A DNA stretch of 64,000 nt. Source: JAJRXC01 sp047639555 (GTDB lineage: Bacteria; Actinomycetota; Acidimicrobiia; Acidimicrobiales; Aldehydirespiratoraceae). A program made the position numbers and the translations under genes. The notes beneath the pieces are model-generated. The model ran no database searches. It was given only the letters and a program-made list of their open reading frames with translations, and was not told the DNA's origin. Position 1 is the stretch's first letter; every line of letters begins with the position of its first letter. The stretch spans positions 58,028 through 122,027 of the forward strand of contig JBLIOE010000008.1 in the NCBI GenBank assembly GCA_047639555.1, read 5' to 3'. This document shows, piece after piece, positions 53,152 to 61,484 of the stretch.

Positions 53152-55353
53152 CTAGTTGTCCACTTCGATGACGACGAGTTCGCCGCCCTCAAGGCCAGAC
53201 ACCACCTCGGTGAAGCTGCCCTCCTGGAGACCCGTGACGATCTGTCTGGTCACGTAGGCATTGCCGTTGGCCTCGTCGATCACGGTGACGACCTCGTTAC
53301 CGGTGCCGTCCTGGTTGACGGCGGCGATCGGCACCACGATGGCGTCGACTCGCTCGTCGAGAATCACTTCGATTCGGACGTTGGCGCCGTCGACGGCGGC
53401 GAGAGTGTCTTCGACCTCGACCACACCCTCGTAGGACTCCGAACCGCTCTCGGTAATTGTGGCCGCATCGTCGAGTTGAGTGATTACACCTCGTGAGTCC
53501 TGATCGCCCGCCTCGATCTCTACCTGCACCGCTTGGCCAACCGATAGCTCAGAACGATCGGTCGGGTTGGCGAACAGTCGAATCGTGAAGTTCGGTTCGG
53601 TGAGGGTGAGTAGCTCCTTGCCGAGCTGCACGGTCTCGCCCTCGTCGACGAACACGGTGCCGACTCGAGCGGGCCAGTCGGCCACGATCATGTCGGACGG
53701 CACGAAGATCACATCGTCGTCGGTGGTCTGGATCACGATCGAGATCCGAGTGCGGCCTTCGGGGAAGGTGATACTTCCGGTCAGGGTGTTGAAGTCGACA
53801 CCCATCGTGGCGGTGCCGTCGATGGAGTAGTCGACGGAGATGTCTTCGTTCGGGGCCTGGTCGGCCTCAATAATGACTTCGACGAGCGAACCTTCGGGAA
53901 CGGTTTGTTCCCGAGTAATCATCGTGAGTTCGGGGGCGTCTTCGTCCTCGATGATGACCGTCGCCGTGAGCGTTCCCGCCAGGAGGTATTGCTCGTCGGG
54001 GTCATCCGCCGGAAGTAGCCGGATCGTCAGCGTCTCGTCGGGCTCGATGTCGTCGTCCTGCGTCGTGCCGATCGTGAAGGTGTCGATCGTGTCGTTGGCG
54101 CCATAGTCGAAGGTGGCGCGCTCGTCCTGCTCGTCGTAGTCGTCTTCTTCGTCAGCGGTGCCGCCGATGACTTCGTAACGAACTTCGAGGGCGTTATCGA
54201 GCTCGATGTCGCTCTCGATGGTGAAGGTTGCCGCGCCACCTTCGTCGACCATCTCGTCGTCTTCGTCGATCGAGAGGGTGAGCGTCGGAACCTTCGGTGT
54301 GTTGTTGTCGAGAATGTCGACGGTGAGAGTCTTGATCGGCCCGATGTCGTAGTTGGCGCCTGTCACGACCTGCTCGGCGATCAATGTCATCGACCAGTCT
54401 TCGTCGTCTTCGTCAAGCTCATCGGCCAGTGTGATGAGATCGAGGGTGACCGTCGTTTCACCGGCCGGCCAGATGAACGGCAGATCCTCGAGTGGCTCGT
54501 TGACGTAGTCGACGTCGGTATCGGGATCGTCAATATCGTCCTGGTCGCCGCCCGTCGCGCTCGTCGCAAACTCGACCTCGATCTCCGTGTCGGCCGTTGG
54601 GGCCGGGTCCGAGTGGAGGGTGATCGTGTAGGTGTCGCCCTCAGTGACTTCGGCGGTGGCGACGTCCATACCAATACGAGGGATGACCGGTTCCTGCATA
54701 GGAACGAGGCCCGCACCCAATGTGGGGACAAGCACGGGGGACTCGGAAACTTGGCCGGGGACCGAAGGCCCAATGATCAGCGCGGTCGTGTCCTTGTCGG
54801 CAATCGTGTAGCCGTTGCCTTCGGCCAGCGTGATGACGATCGTCTCCTCCGGTTCGGGCGTTGCGCCGCCGTAGCCGTAGGCGATCTGCCATTGGCGTAG
54901 GGCCGAGCGGGTGGCCTCGGTGTAGAGCCGATCCACGGCACCGGGGTCGTAACCAGACTCCTGCAGAATGCGTTCGAGCTGGAGGACATCGGGACCGTCG
55001 GTACCCACGTCGAGTTGACGGTAGAACGAGAAGTCGCCGTTGGCGGCTACCGCGGAACGGCCATCGAGCGCGAGTAAGACGTCGCCTGCGTTGATGGTGT
55101 CGCCGTCGTCGACGTTGAGCTGGCTCACTCGGCCGTCGAACGGCGAGTTGATCGTGGAGAGCTCGTCGCGCCGCAGCTCGCCGTTGATCGTGAGCTCATC
55201 ACGCAAGGTCTGGCGATCGACGCGCCGGACAATGTCGGGCTCGCGTGCTGCATCGGCTTCCTCATCGCCGGTGCTTTGCCAGACGACAACGGCGCCACAG
55301 ACGAGAATGAGGGCGACAAAGACGCCGAGAATCTGATTCCGTCCGATTGTCAC
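53152..55353 (-). CDS. MacA-like membrane-fusion adaptor with peptidoglycan-binding and Calx-beta-like domains
   Basis: 733 aa, about twice a normal MacA. TM anchor at about 8-25 (ILGVFVALILVCGAVVVW). First lipoyl half SPFDGRVSQLNVDDGDTI at about 68-98. A PG-binding-1-like domain at about 116-162 (DVGTDGPDVLQLERILQESG, then WQIAYGYG). Then three Calx-beta-like domains of about 100-120 residues each (VDEGGAATFTIESDIELDNA; VPEGSLVEVIIEADQ; WPAGETTVTLDL). The second lipoyl half ADWPARVGTVFVDEGETVQL at about 583-610 and a beta-barrel end (RIEVILDERVDAIVVPIAAV) follow. It should span from membrane to wall, joining the exporter to the peptidoglycan. Its start overlaps the upstream lipoprotein stop by 4 bp. 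Confidence 0.85.
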   Translation of the reverse strand: MTIGRNQILGVFVALILVCGAVVVWQSTGDEEADAAREPDIVRRVDRQTLRDELTINGELRRDELSTINSPFDGRVSQLNVDDGDTINAGDVLLALDGRSAVAANGDFSFYRQLDVGTDGPDVLQLERILQESGYDPGAVDRLYTEATRSALRQWQIAYGYGGATPEPEETIVITLAEGNGYTIADKDTTALIIGPSVPGQVSESPVLVPTLGAGLVPMQEPVIPRIGMDVATAEVTEGDTYTITLHSDPAPTADTEIEVEFATSATGGDQDDIDDPDTDVDYVNEPLEDLPFIWPAGETTVTLDLITLADELDEDDEDWSMTLIAEQVVTGANYDIGPIKTLTVDILDNNTPKVPTLTLSIDEDDEMVDEGGAATFTIESDIELDNALEVRYEVIGGTADEEDDYDEQDERATFDYGANDTIDTFTIGTTQDDDIEPDETLTIRLLPADDPDEQYLLAGTLTATVIIEDEDAPELTMITREQTVPEGSLVEVIIEADQAPNEDISVDYSIDGTATMGVDFNTLTGSITFPEGRTRISIVIQTTDDDVIFVPSDMIVADWPARVGTVFVDEGETVQLGKELLTLTEPNFTIRLFANPTDRSELSVGQAVQVEIEAGDQDSRGVITQLDDAATITESGSESYEGVVEVEDTLAAVDGANVRIEVILDERVDAIVVPIAAVNQDGTGNEVVTVIDEANGNAYVTRQIVTGLQEGSFTEVVSGLEGGELVVIEVDN

Positions 55354-56072
55354 TCGCCGGCTCCTTCTGCTTCGAGTTCAGCCTCATACGATTCGCCCGC
55401 CACGGTGGCGCACTCGCCCATGTCGTCGCTGTCAAGGAACGACGCACCGTCGGGCCCTTCCATACCAGAGGGTTGGTTGAGGCCACGCGCATCGGCCGAA
55501 ACGCCGGAGAAGGTCCAACCTCGACCTTCCATGCAGTCCATCCAGTGGATGAGCTGGCGATTGCGCTCCTCGATCCCTTCGGCATCGAGGCTGTCGGACT
55601 CGCTCTGCATCGCCGTGAACGACGCCTGAATGTCGCTCACTGCAGCACAGTGGGTAAGGGCCTCGATATAGGCCGAGTCGTTGACCGGGTCGCTGGCTTC
55701 GAGCTCCGCGTCGGGCTGGCCAATGAAGGCATGGCCCTCGTCTTCGAGGCACGACTGGAACACGCCCATCGAGGAGAACAGGTTCGCCACTGCGGGGGTG
55801 TCGTCCTCGTTCTGCGGAATGGTGTCCTCGGTCTCGACAGAGTCCGGATCGCCAGCATCGCCTGCCGGTTCGTCGGATTCTGAGGCACCACCGGCGGCGT
55901 CGCCAGGAGCGGCGGAGTCAGTGGGGACGTCAGCGTCGTCGGCGAGAGTGCTCGCACCCTGCTCAACGAATGGCGGATTGGTCGTTTCGGACTCGCTGCC
56001 GCCACCGCACGAAGCGGCCATGATGATGGTTACCAGGGCAATACTGATGGGGCGCATAGTTGATTTCGTCAT
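55350..56072 (-). CDS. Lipoprotein with four conserved cysteines, paralogue of the next gene upstream
   Basis: 240 aa. Lipobox region IIMAASC near residue 22, an acidic Ser/Asp spacer, then a domain with Cys in VFQSCLEDEGHAFIG, ALTHCAAVSD, WMDCMEGRGW and MGECATVAGE. The same four-Cys order and the DPVNDxxYI core occur in the 56085 gene, showing a tandem duplication. Family unknown to me. It is 12 bp after its paralogue and overlaps the adaptor start, so it is almost certainly an exporter subunit or cargo receptor. Confidence 0.75.
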   Translation of the reverse strand: MTKSTMRPISIALVTIIMAASCGGGSESETTNPPFVEQGASTLADDADVPTDSAAPGDAAGGASESDEPAGDAGDPDSVETEDTIPQNEDDTPAVANLFSSMGVFQSCLEDEGHAFIGQPDAELEASDPVNDSAYIEALTHCAAVSDIQASFTAMQSESDSLDAEGIEERNRQLIHWMDCMEGRGWTFSGVSADARGLNQPSGMEGPDGASFLDSDDMGECATVAGESYEAELEAEGAGE

Positions 56073-56084
56073 CGTCTCTCTCCG

Positions 56085-56801
56085 TTAGTTGAGCCGGTTC
56101 GCGTTGAACCCGCACTCACCAAAGTCGTCGGTATTGAACTCGTCATTGTCGAGCAGGCCGGTGCCGTCGGGCGTCACCCAGGTGCGGGCCAGCTCGATGT
56201 AGGCCGGCTGCAGCACACCGTTCTCGTCAGGCGTCGGCGTCGGGATGGTCCAGCCGCGACCAACCAGACAGTCAACGAAGAGGCCGAACTCTCGGTTCTG
56301 AGTTTCGATCTCTTCGGCCGTGAGGTTCGACGTGTCCTCGGCCGCGTCCATTTTGGAAATGATCTGCGAGGACGCCGCGCACTGGCGGAGGGAGTCGATG
56401 TAGCCCGGATCGTTGACCGGATCGGTTTCCTCGAGGTCTTGGCTCGGAATGCCGATGAAGCCGTAGCCCTCGGTGGTGAGGCAGGAGGTGAATACGCCAA
56501 CCGCATCGAAGAACTCGCCGTCGGCGTCCTCTTCTTCATCCATGGGGAGGGTGTCTTCGGTGACGTCGAACTCGGGTGGGTCGGCGGGCCCTTCACTCTC
56601 GCTGGCGCCGGCGCCGAGATCTTCGTCCGGCACGGTCTCTTCGGGCGGGAGCTGGGCGTCGTCCAAGACGTTGTCGCCCTGGACCACAAAATCGTTGGCG
56701 GCGGGTTGGTTGGCTGTTTCAGTTTCCGAGCCTCCACCACAGGCGGCGGCGAACAGCGCGATGCTCAGGCAGGCGGCGATGAGCCGGGGGGTGCGAAACA
56801 C
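56085..56801 (-). CDS. Lipoprotein with four conserved cysteines, first gene of the exporter operon
   Basis: 238 aa from GTG 56801, chosen because GGAGAG lies 6-8 bp upstream and the signal VFRTPRLIAACLSIALFAAAC then starts cleanly. The mature domain has Cys in VFTSCLTTEGYGFIG, SLRQCAASSQ, FVDCLVGRGW and FGECGFN, matching the downstream paralogue. An acidic Asp/Glu spacer separates lipid anchor and domain. It begins a five-gene operon with no gap above 12 bp. The 115 bp upstream holds the operon promoter, with no motif I can name. Confidence 0.75.
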   Translation of the reverse strand: MFRTPRLIAACLSIALFAAACGGGSETETANQPAANDFVVQGDNVLDDAQLPPEETVPDEDLGAGASESEGPADPPEFDVTEDTLPMDEEEDADGEFFDAVGVFTSCLTTEGYGFIGIPSQDLEETDPVNDPGYIDSLRQCAASSQIISKMDAAEDTSNLTAEEIETQNREFGLFVDCLVGRGWTIPTPTPDENGVLQPAYIELARTWVTPDGTGLLDNDEFNTDDFGECGFNANRLN

Positions 56802-56916
56802 GGGACTCTCCAGGGTGGCGGCGGTGCGCGGAGATCGTCCCTGGGCATGCAGCTGCCCGGACTCCTCCCGCGTGGCCGAGACCGTAGTCCCGCCGGCGGG
56901 AAAAGAATAATTCGAA

Positions 56917-57867
56917 CTAGTGCGGCGAGACCGGCGCGCCGTCGGCCGCTGCGCTCGCGACCGCGGCGCGGCAAATCGCTTCGACGCCAAGGCCCACAGA
57001 GATCGGAGGCCAAGCGGCGCGTTCGCCCTTACACACGGCCCCGAATCGTTGCATCTGGGGGACGAAACCGAGGGCGACGAGCGGTGACTCATCGCGGCCC
57101 TTCACGGCTCGCCCGTCGAGTTCGAGGGACACGCTCGGCCATAGTCGGAGATGGGCGACGCCCGTGTCGCTGGCGGCTTCGAGTTCAGCTTCGGCCTCGG
57201 TCTCAGTGACGGTCCAGCTCAGCTGTGCGTGCACGATGCGTCCGTCACTCAACCCGAGGCGGAGGGCTGCATCCATGACGGATCCACGCCCATCGCGATG
57301 CAGGGTCGCCGAGACCGTTTCGACGGCGGCGCCCGCGGCGGCCAGCACTACCGGGAGAAGCCCCGCACCCGGGGCACTCAGTACACCGGCGGTTGGCGGT
57401 GTGTCGGCGAAGTGACCCCACCGAGGCCACAACGACCGGCTGCGGAGTTCGAGATGATGTACGGCGCCGAGTTCGTGGATGGCGGTGAGTGCTCGCGAGA
57501 CGGTGGAGGAGTGGAGAAGGTTGGCGGCGGTCATCCCAACCTGATCGTCGTCAAGCGTGCTTGGCGATTCCACGAGCACGGGAAGCGCAGCGGGAATCTG
57601 ATCGAGAACGGCCGCCGTGTTAGCGGCGGGAACGGCCACCACGATCCCGTCCACCGCTCCTGTCCTAATCATCTGTTCGAGCGGCAACACGCTCGTCTCC
57701 AACGCAGTTGCCAATGTCATAGTGGCCAATGTCGCCGTTGCGTCGGACCCGGCGGCATCGATGGATCGCCCACCAACCCCGACGAGGTCGAGACCGGGTA
57801 CGGCTCGCACCGCCTCAGCGTGGAGCGTGGCGGCACGGCCGCTACCGACAATCGCAATGCGGGTCAC
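56917..57867 (-). CDS. Gfo/Idh/MocA-like NAD(P)-dependent oxidoreductase
   Basis: 316 aa from GTG 57867. Rossmann start VTRIAIVGSGRAATLHAEAV, then VDGIVVAVPAANTAAVLDQI and LPVLVESPSTLDDDQV in the position of the usual EKP motif; here it is ESP, so the catalytic Lys is replaced by Ser. The C-terminal half is a beta sheet domain (HHLELRSRSLWPRWGHF). It may bind NAD(P) without normal dehydrogenase chemistry. It is divergent from the PBP gene across about 80 bp. Confidence 0.75.
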   Translation of the reverse strand: MTRIAIVGSGRAATLHAEAVRAVPGLDLVGVGGRSIDAAGSDATATLATMTLATALETSVLPLEQMIRTGAVDGIVVAVPAANTAAVLDQIPAALPVLVESPSTLDDDQVGMTAANLLHSSTVSRALTAIHELGAVHHLELRSRSLWPRWGHFADTPPTAGVLSAPGAGLLPVVLAAAGAAVETVSATLHRDGRGSVMDAALRLGLSDGRIVHAQLSWTVTETEAEAELEAASDTGVAHLRLWPSVSLELDGRAVKGRDESPLVALGFVPQMQRFGAVCKGERAAWPPISVGLGVEAICRAAVASAAADGAPVSPH

Positions 57868-57946
57868 TCCGCCATGCTGGCATTCAACCGGCGCCGGTGC
57901 GTCACCCGACCGCCGTGCTTGTGCTGCGGCCAGTAGCGTGGCCACG

Positions 57947-60268
57947 ATGCGTGGGATCGTCGGGCTACTCCGTCTCGCCACCGTCCTTCTCGGCGGCGGA
58001 ATCATTATGGCGTTCACCCTTGCCGCGCTCGGCCCAAGGGTTGCCGAGATTTACAACGCCAACGAATCGACCGTTGCCGAGATCAACTTCAACGAGCTGG
58101 CCCTGCGGACCGAGGTATTCGACACCAACGGCGTTGAGTTCGACGTGCTCTACGACGTCGAGAATCGTGACCTGGTCGATCTCAAGAATGTCAGCCAGGC
58201 GGTCATCGACGCGGTCATCGCGGTCGAAGACGAAGGTTTCTACGAACACAACGGCATCGATGCGAAGGCGATCGGCCGCGCCTTCATTCGCAACGTCAAC
58301 GCGGGCGGGATCGAGGAGGGCGGCTCCACGATCACCCAGCAGCTGATCAAGAACGGCGTGGTGGGCGATGACCAGGTGATCGATCGAAAGATCGCCGAAG
58401 CCGCCGTCGCTCGTCGTCTCGAACAACAGATGTCGAAGGACAAGATCCTCGAGGCCTATCTCAATACGGTCTACTTCGGTGGCGGGGCCTACGGCATAGG
58501 CGCCGCGGCCGAGATCTACTTCGGCACCACCCCCGACCGGCTGGGCTACCCCGAAGCCGCCATGCTCGCGGGTTTGATCTCGAACCCGAGCAAATACGAC
58601 CCGACGCTCAACCCGCGCACGGCCACCGATCGACGCAACGTGGCGCTCGGCCGACTCGTGGCCGCGGGAATGATCTCCGAAGAAGACGCCACCGAATATC
58701 GAGCGGTGCCCGTGCCCACCACCCGAACGGTGCCGTCTGAGTGGCAACCCGACAACTACTTCATTGAGGAAGTGCGCAGACAGTTGCTCGACGATTTCCG
58801 GCTTGGTGATACTCGCGAGGCCCGCGCCGAGGCGCTGTTCGGCGGCGGACTCCGTGTTTATACGACCTATGACCCGATTGCTCAGGCTGCCGGGATCGCG
58901 GCGGTCGACGCATTCCGGCCCGACGACGAGCGTGGTTTCATTGGTGCGCTCGCGGCCATAGAACCCGGCACCGGTCGAGTCCGGGCAATTGTTGGTGGCC
59001 CAGGATTCGACGTGGAGGGGTTTGGCGAGTTCAACATCGCCACCCAGGGGGGACGACCCACCGGTTCGTCGTTCAAGCCGTTCGTACTCGCCGCCGCGAT
59101 GGAGAAGGGGTTGGTGCCGAGCGACACGATCAACGGCACCGCCACCTGCGTGTTCGACAACCCGGGCGGATCCCCAAACCCGTACTCAGCCAACAACTTT
59201 GGTGGCTCCGGAACCGGGTCGGTCCGCTCGATTCGCAGCCAAACACTCTCGTCGTCGAACTGCGCCTACCTCCGTCTTGGCCAGATCGTTGGACTGAGCA
59301 ATGTGGCCGATACCGCTCGGGCCCTCGGCATCACGAGCGACATGAGTTCCCTCCCGATCTCGATGCCACTCGGCCCGCTCAACGTCACGCCCCTCGATAT
59401 GGCGACGGCCTACGCCACGTTCGCCAACGACGGCCTACAGGTCGACCCGATCTTCATTGAGCGAGTCGAAGATCGATCCGGCAACATCCTCTTCGCCAAC
59501 GAACCGGCAGCCCAGCGAGCGATCTCCACCCAGTCGGCTCGTCTCGTCTCCTCAATCTTGGAAGCGAACGTTCGCGGCGGCACCGGACAGCGAGCCCAAC
59601 TCCCCGGCCAACCGGCCGCCGGAAAAACCGGCACCGGACAGGACTTCAAGAACGCCTGGTTCGTGGGCTACACCCCCTACCTCGCCACGGCAGTCTGGAT
59701 GGGCGACCCGCTCGCCGAAACGGAGATGCGAGGAGTCAACATCCCCGGGCAGGGTGTCAAGAACGTCACCGGCGGTTCGGCTCCTGCCGCCATGTGGCAG
59801 GCCTTCAACGAGGCGTATCACGCCGGACTCGAGGCCCGCAGCTTCAGCTCGCCGGCGCCGACCCGACAGGGCGAGCGCATCCGTACTGATGACGAGGAAG
59901 ACGAGTATCTCGACCTGATCGACAGCGCCTGTGGCGACGAAGACGCCGAAGTTGACGAAGACGAAGACGGCGTCGTCGATTTCTGCGAGAATTCCGGCTT
60001 CGTCTTCGACCCCGGCATCGGGATATGTCCCGATCTACTGCTACCAGTCGATCAAGACGAAGACGGCGAGATCGACGTCTGTATCCCACCCACCACGACC
60101 ACAACAACCACAACACTCCCGTCCATCACGACAACAAGAGCGCCAACAACGACGGCCGCACCAACAACAACCGCACCAACAACAACCGCGGCCCCCACGA
60201 CCACGGCGCCGCCGACCACCACCGAACCACCGACCACCACCGAACCACCGACCACCACTGCAGGTTGA
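57947..60268 (+). CDS. Class A penicillin-binding protein (bifunctional) with acidic and Thr/Pro-rich tail
   Basis: 773 aa from ATG 57947. TM helix about 5-30; glycosyltransferase motifs VEDEGFYEHNGID and EGGSTITQQLIKNGV; transpeptidase motifs GSSFKPF (SxxK), SSNCAY (SxN) and GKTGTGQDF (KTG). It polymerises and cross-links peptidoglycan. After about residue 645 there is an acidic stretch with EEDEYLDLIDS and DEDEDGVVDFCEN (calcium-loop-like repeats), then a tail of Thr/Pro/Ala repeats ending EPPTTTEPPTTTAG. The stop directly abuts the next ATG (TGAATG). Confidence 0.92.
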   Translation: MRGIVGLLRLATVLLGGGIIMAFTLAALGPRVAEIYNANESTVAEINFNELALRTEVFDTNGVEFDVLYDVENRDLVDLKNVSQAVIDAVIAVEDEGFYEHNGIDAKAIGRAFIRNVNAGGIEEGGSTITQQLIKNGVVGDDQVIDRKIAEAAVARRLEQQMSKDKILEAYLNTVYFGGGAYGIGAAAEIYFGTTPDRLGYPEAAMLAGLISNPSKYDPTLNPRTATDRRNVALGRLVAAGMISEEDATEYRAVPVPTTRTVPSEWQPDNYFIEEVRRQLLDDFRLGDTREARAEALFGGGLRVYTTYDPIAQAAGIAAVDAFRPDDERGFIGALAAIEPGTGRVRAIVGGPGFDVEGFGEFNIATQGGRPTGSSFKPFVLAAAMEKGLVPSDTINGTATCVFDNPGGSPNPYSANNFGGSGTGSVRSIRSQTLSSSNCAYLRLGQIVGLSNVADTARALGITSDMSSLPISMPLGPLNVTPLDMATAYATFANDGLQVDPIFIERVEDRSGNILFANEPAAQRAISTQSARLVSSILEANVRGGTGQRAQLPGQPAAGKTGTGQDFKNAWFVGYTPYLATAVWMGDPLAETEMRGVNIPGQGVKNVTGGSAPAAMWQAFNEAYHAGLEARSFSSPAPTRQGERIRTDDEEDEYLDLIDSACGDEDAEVDEDEDGVVDFCENSGFVFDPGIGICPDLLLPVDQDEDGEIDVCIPPTTTTTTTTLPSITTTRAPTTTAAPTTTAPTTTAAPTTTAPPTTTEPPTTTEPPTTTAG
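60082..60265 (+). repeat. Low-complexity ACN/CCN repeat coding the PBP Thr/Pro tail
   Basis: A run of ACC/ACA/CCG/GCA codons with direct repeats, for example the CCGACCACCACCGAACCA unit repeated near 60212-60255, codes about 55 residues dominated by Thr, Pro and Ala. The tail is expected to be disordered and wall-spanning, possibly glycosylated. Confidence 0.8.
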
Positions 60269-60976
60269 ATGAGCGACAAACCACTCCTCGATATCCAGAA
60301 GCTTGATACGGCGGCTGAGCAGCTGCGGCATCGCTATGAGCATCTACCTGAGCGAGACGCCCGGATGGAGGCGCTCGCCAAGGTCGAGGCGTTGACCAAT
60401 GAGGTCGCCGTGATCGGTGTCTCGCGGCTCGAAGTGGCGGCGCGCCAGAAACGTTTCGAGGACGAAGCCCAGATCTTCGAAGCGAAAGCCGAGGAAGACA
60501 ACAAGCGGCTCTATAGCGGCGAAGTGGGAGTGAAAGAGCTCCAGCCGTTACAGGACGAAATTGCCGGCCTACGGGAGCGCCAGGGTGAGCTCGAAACCCA
60601 CGCGCTCGAGACGATGGAAGAAGCCGAAGCGCTGGCTACACGTCTCGAAGAGACCCAGGCGACGAAGGCCGCCACCGAGGAGCGCGAGACAGTTCTCGTG
60701 GCCGAGATTGCCACGCTTGAGACGGAGATCGACGCCGAACTGACGAGTGTGCTGGCCGATCGGGAAGCTGCCGTCGCCTTGGTGAACGCCGATGACCTCA
60801 CTCACTACGAGAAGCTGCGTCCCGGCATGGGCTCGGCCACCGTGGTTGTGTTCGACGGCGCGAACTGCGCGGGATGTCCGTCAGCGATGCCGGCGATGGA
60901 ACTCGACCGAATGAAGCACTCACCCAGTGGAAGTGTTCTCAGCTGTAACGAGTGCGGACGCATCGTCCTCAACTGA
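60269..60976 (+). CDS. Coiled-coil zinc-ribbon protein (CT398/zf-RING_7-like)
   Basis: 235 aa. Long antiparallel coiled coil (about 15-170; KELQPLQDEIAGLRERQGEL) followed by a zinc ribbon with CAGCPSAMP and LSCNECGR, i.e. four Cys. I recall actinobacterial proteins of this kind (the Rv2229c type) next to RNase H/phosphatase genes. The molecular role is not settled. It starts immediately after the PBP stop and overlaps no coding sequence upstream. Confidence 0.85.
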   Translation: MSDKPLLDIQKLDTAAEQLRHRYEHLPERDARMEALAKVEALTNEVAVIGVSRLEVAARQKRFEDEAQIFEAKAEEDNKRLYSGEVGVKELQPLQDEIAGLRERQGELETHALETMEEAEALATRLEETQATKAATEERETVLVAEIATLETEIDAELTSVLADREAAVALVNADDLTHYEKLRPGMGSATVVVFDGANCAGCPSAMPAMELDRMKHSPSGSVLSCNECGRIVLN

Positions 60977-60986
60977 GCCGTCGCCA

Positions 60987-61475
60987 GTGTTCTTCTTCTT
61001 TCTCGCAGCCGCCGTGCTTACGGTGCTGTTCGTCTTCGATAGCCCCGCGATTGACTATCGCTATGTCGCCCTGGGGGGAGTGCTGCCGCTCGTCGAGGCC
61101 GTCACCGGTCGACCGCTCATTCTGCACACACTGATCGGGTCGGTCGGTCTGATGGCCGTGGTCATGGCGGCCACGGTTGGTCGGCGAGTCCTGCGACGCC
61201 GGCTGCTCGGTGTCCCGATCGGCACCTTTATCTTTCTTGTTGCCGCCGGGTCCTGGACTCGGTCGAGCTTGTTCTGGTGGCCGGCGGCCGGGCTGAGTGG
61301 CATCGCCGAACGGCCCCTTCCCGAGTTCGACCGCGCTCCGGTGGTGTTGGTGATGCTCGAGCTCGCCGGGATCGCCGCCCTCATCTGGATGGTGCAACGG
61401 TTTGAGCTGCGCCGCCCCGACCATCTCGCCGAGCTACGTCGCACGGGCCGCCTCCCGCGCACCCATCTTGGCTAG
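60987..61475 (+). CDS. Small polytopic membrane protein
   Basis: 162 aa from GTG 60987; the frame is open from 60927, but that part overlaps the zinc-ribbon gene. Four to five hydrophobic segments: VFFFFLAAAVLTVLFVF, LIGSVGLMAVVMAATVG, IGTFIFLVAAGSW, VVLVMLELAGIAALIWM. The C-terminal 25 residues are basic and cytoplasmic. No family assigned. The downstream phosphatase gene starts 9 bp later with a good AGGAG. Confidence 0.7.
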   Translation: MFFFFLAAAVLTVLFVFDSPAIDYRYVALGGVLPLVEAVTGRPLILHTLIGSVGLMAVVMAATVGRRVLRRRLLGVPIGTFIFLVAAGSWTRSSLFWWPAAGLSGIAERPLPEFDRAPVVLVMLELAGIAALIWMVQRFELRRPDHLAELRRTGRLPRTHLG

Positions 61476-61484
61476 GAGCCGATC

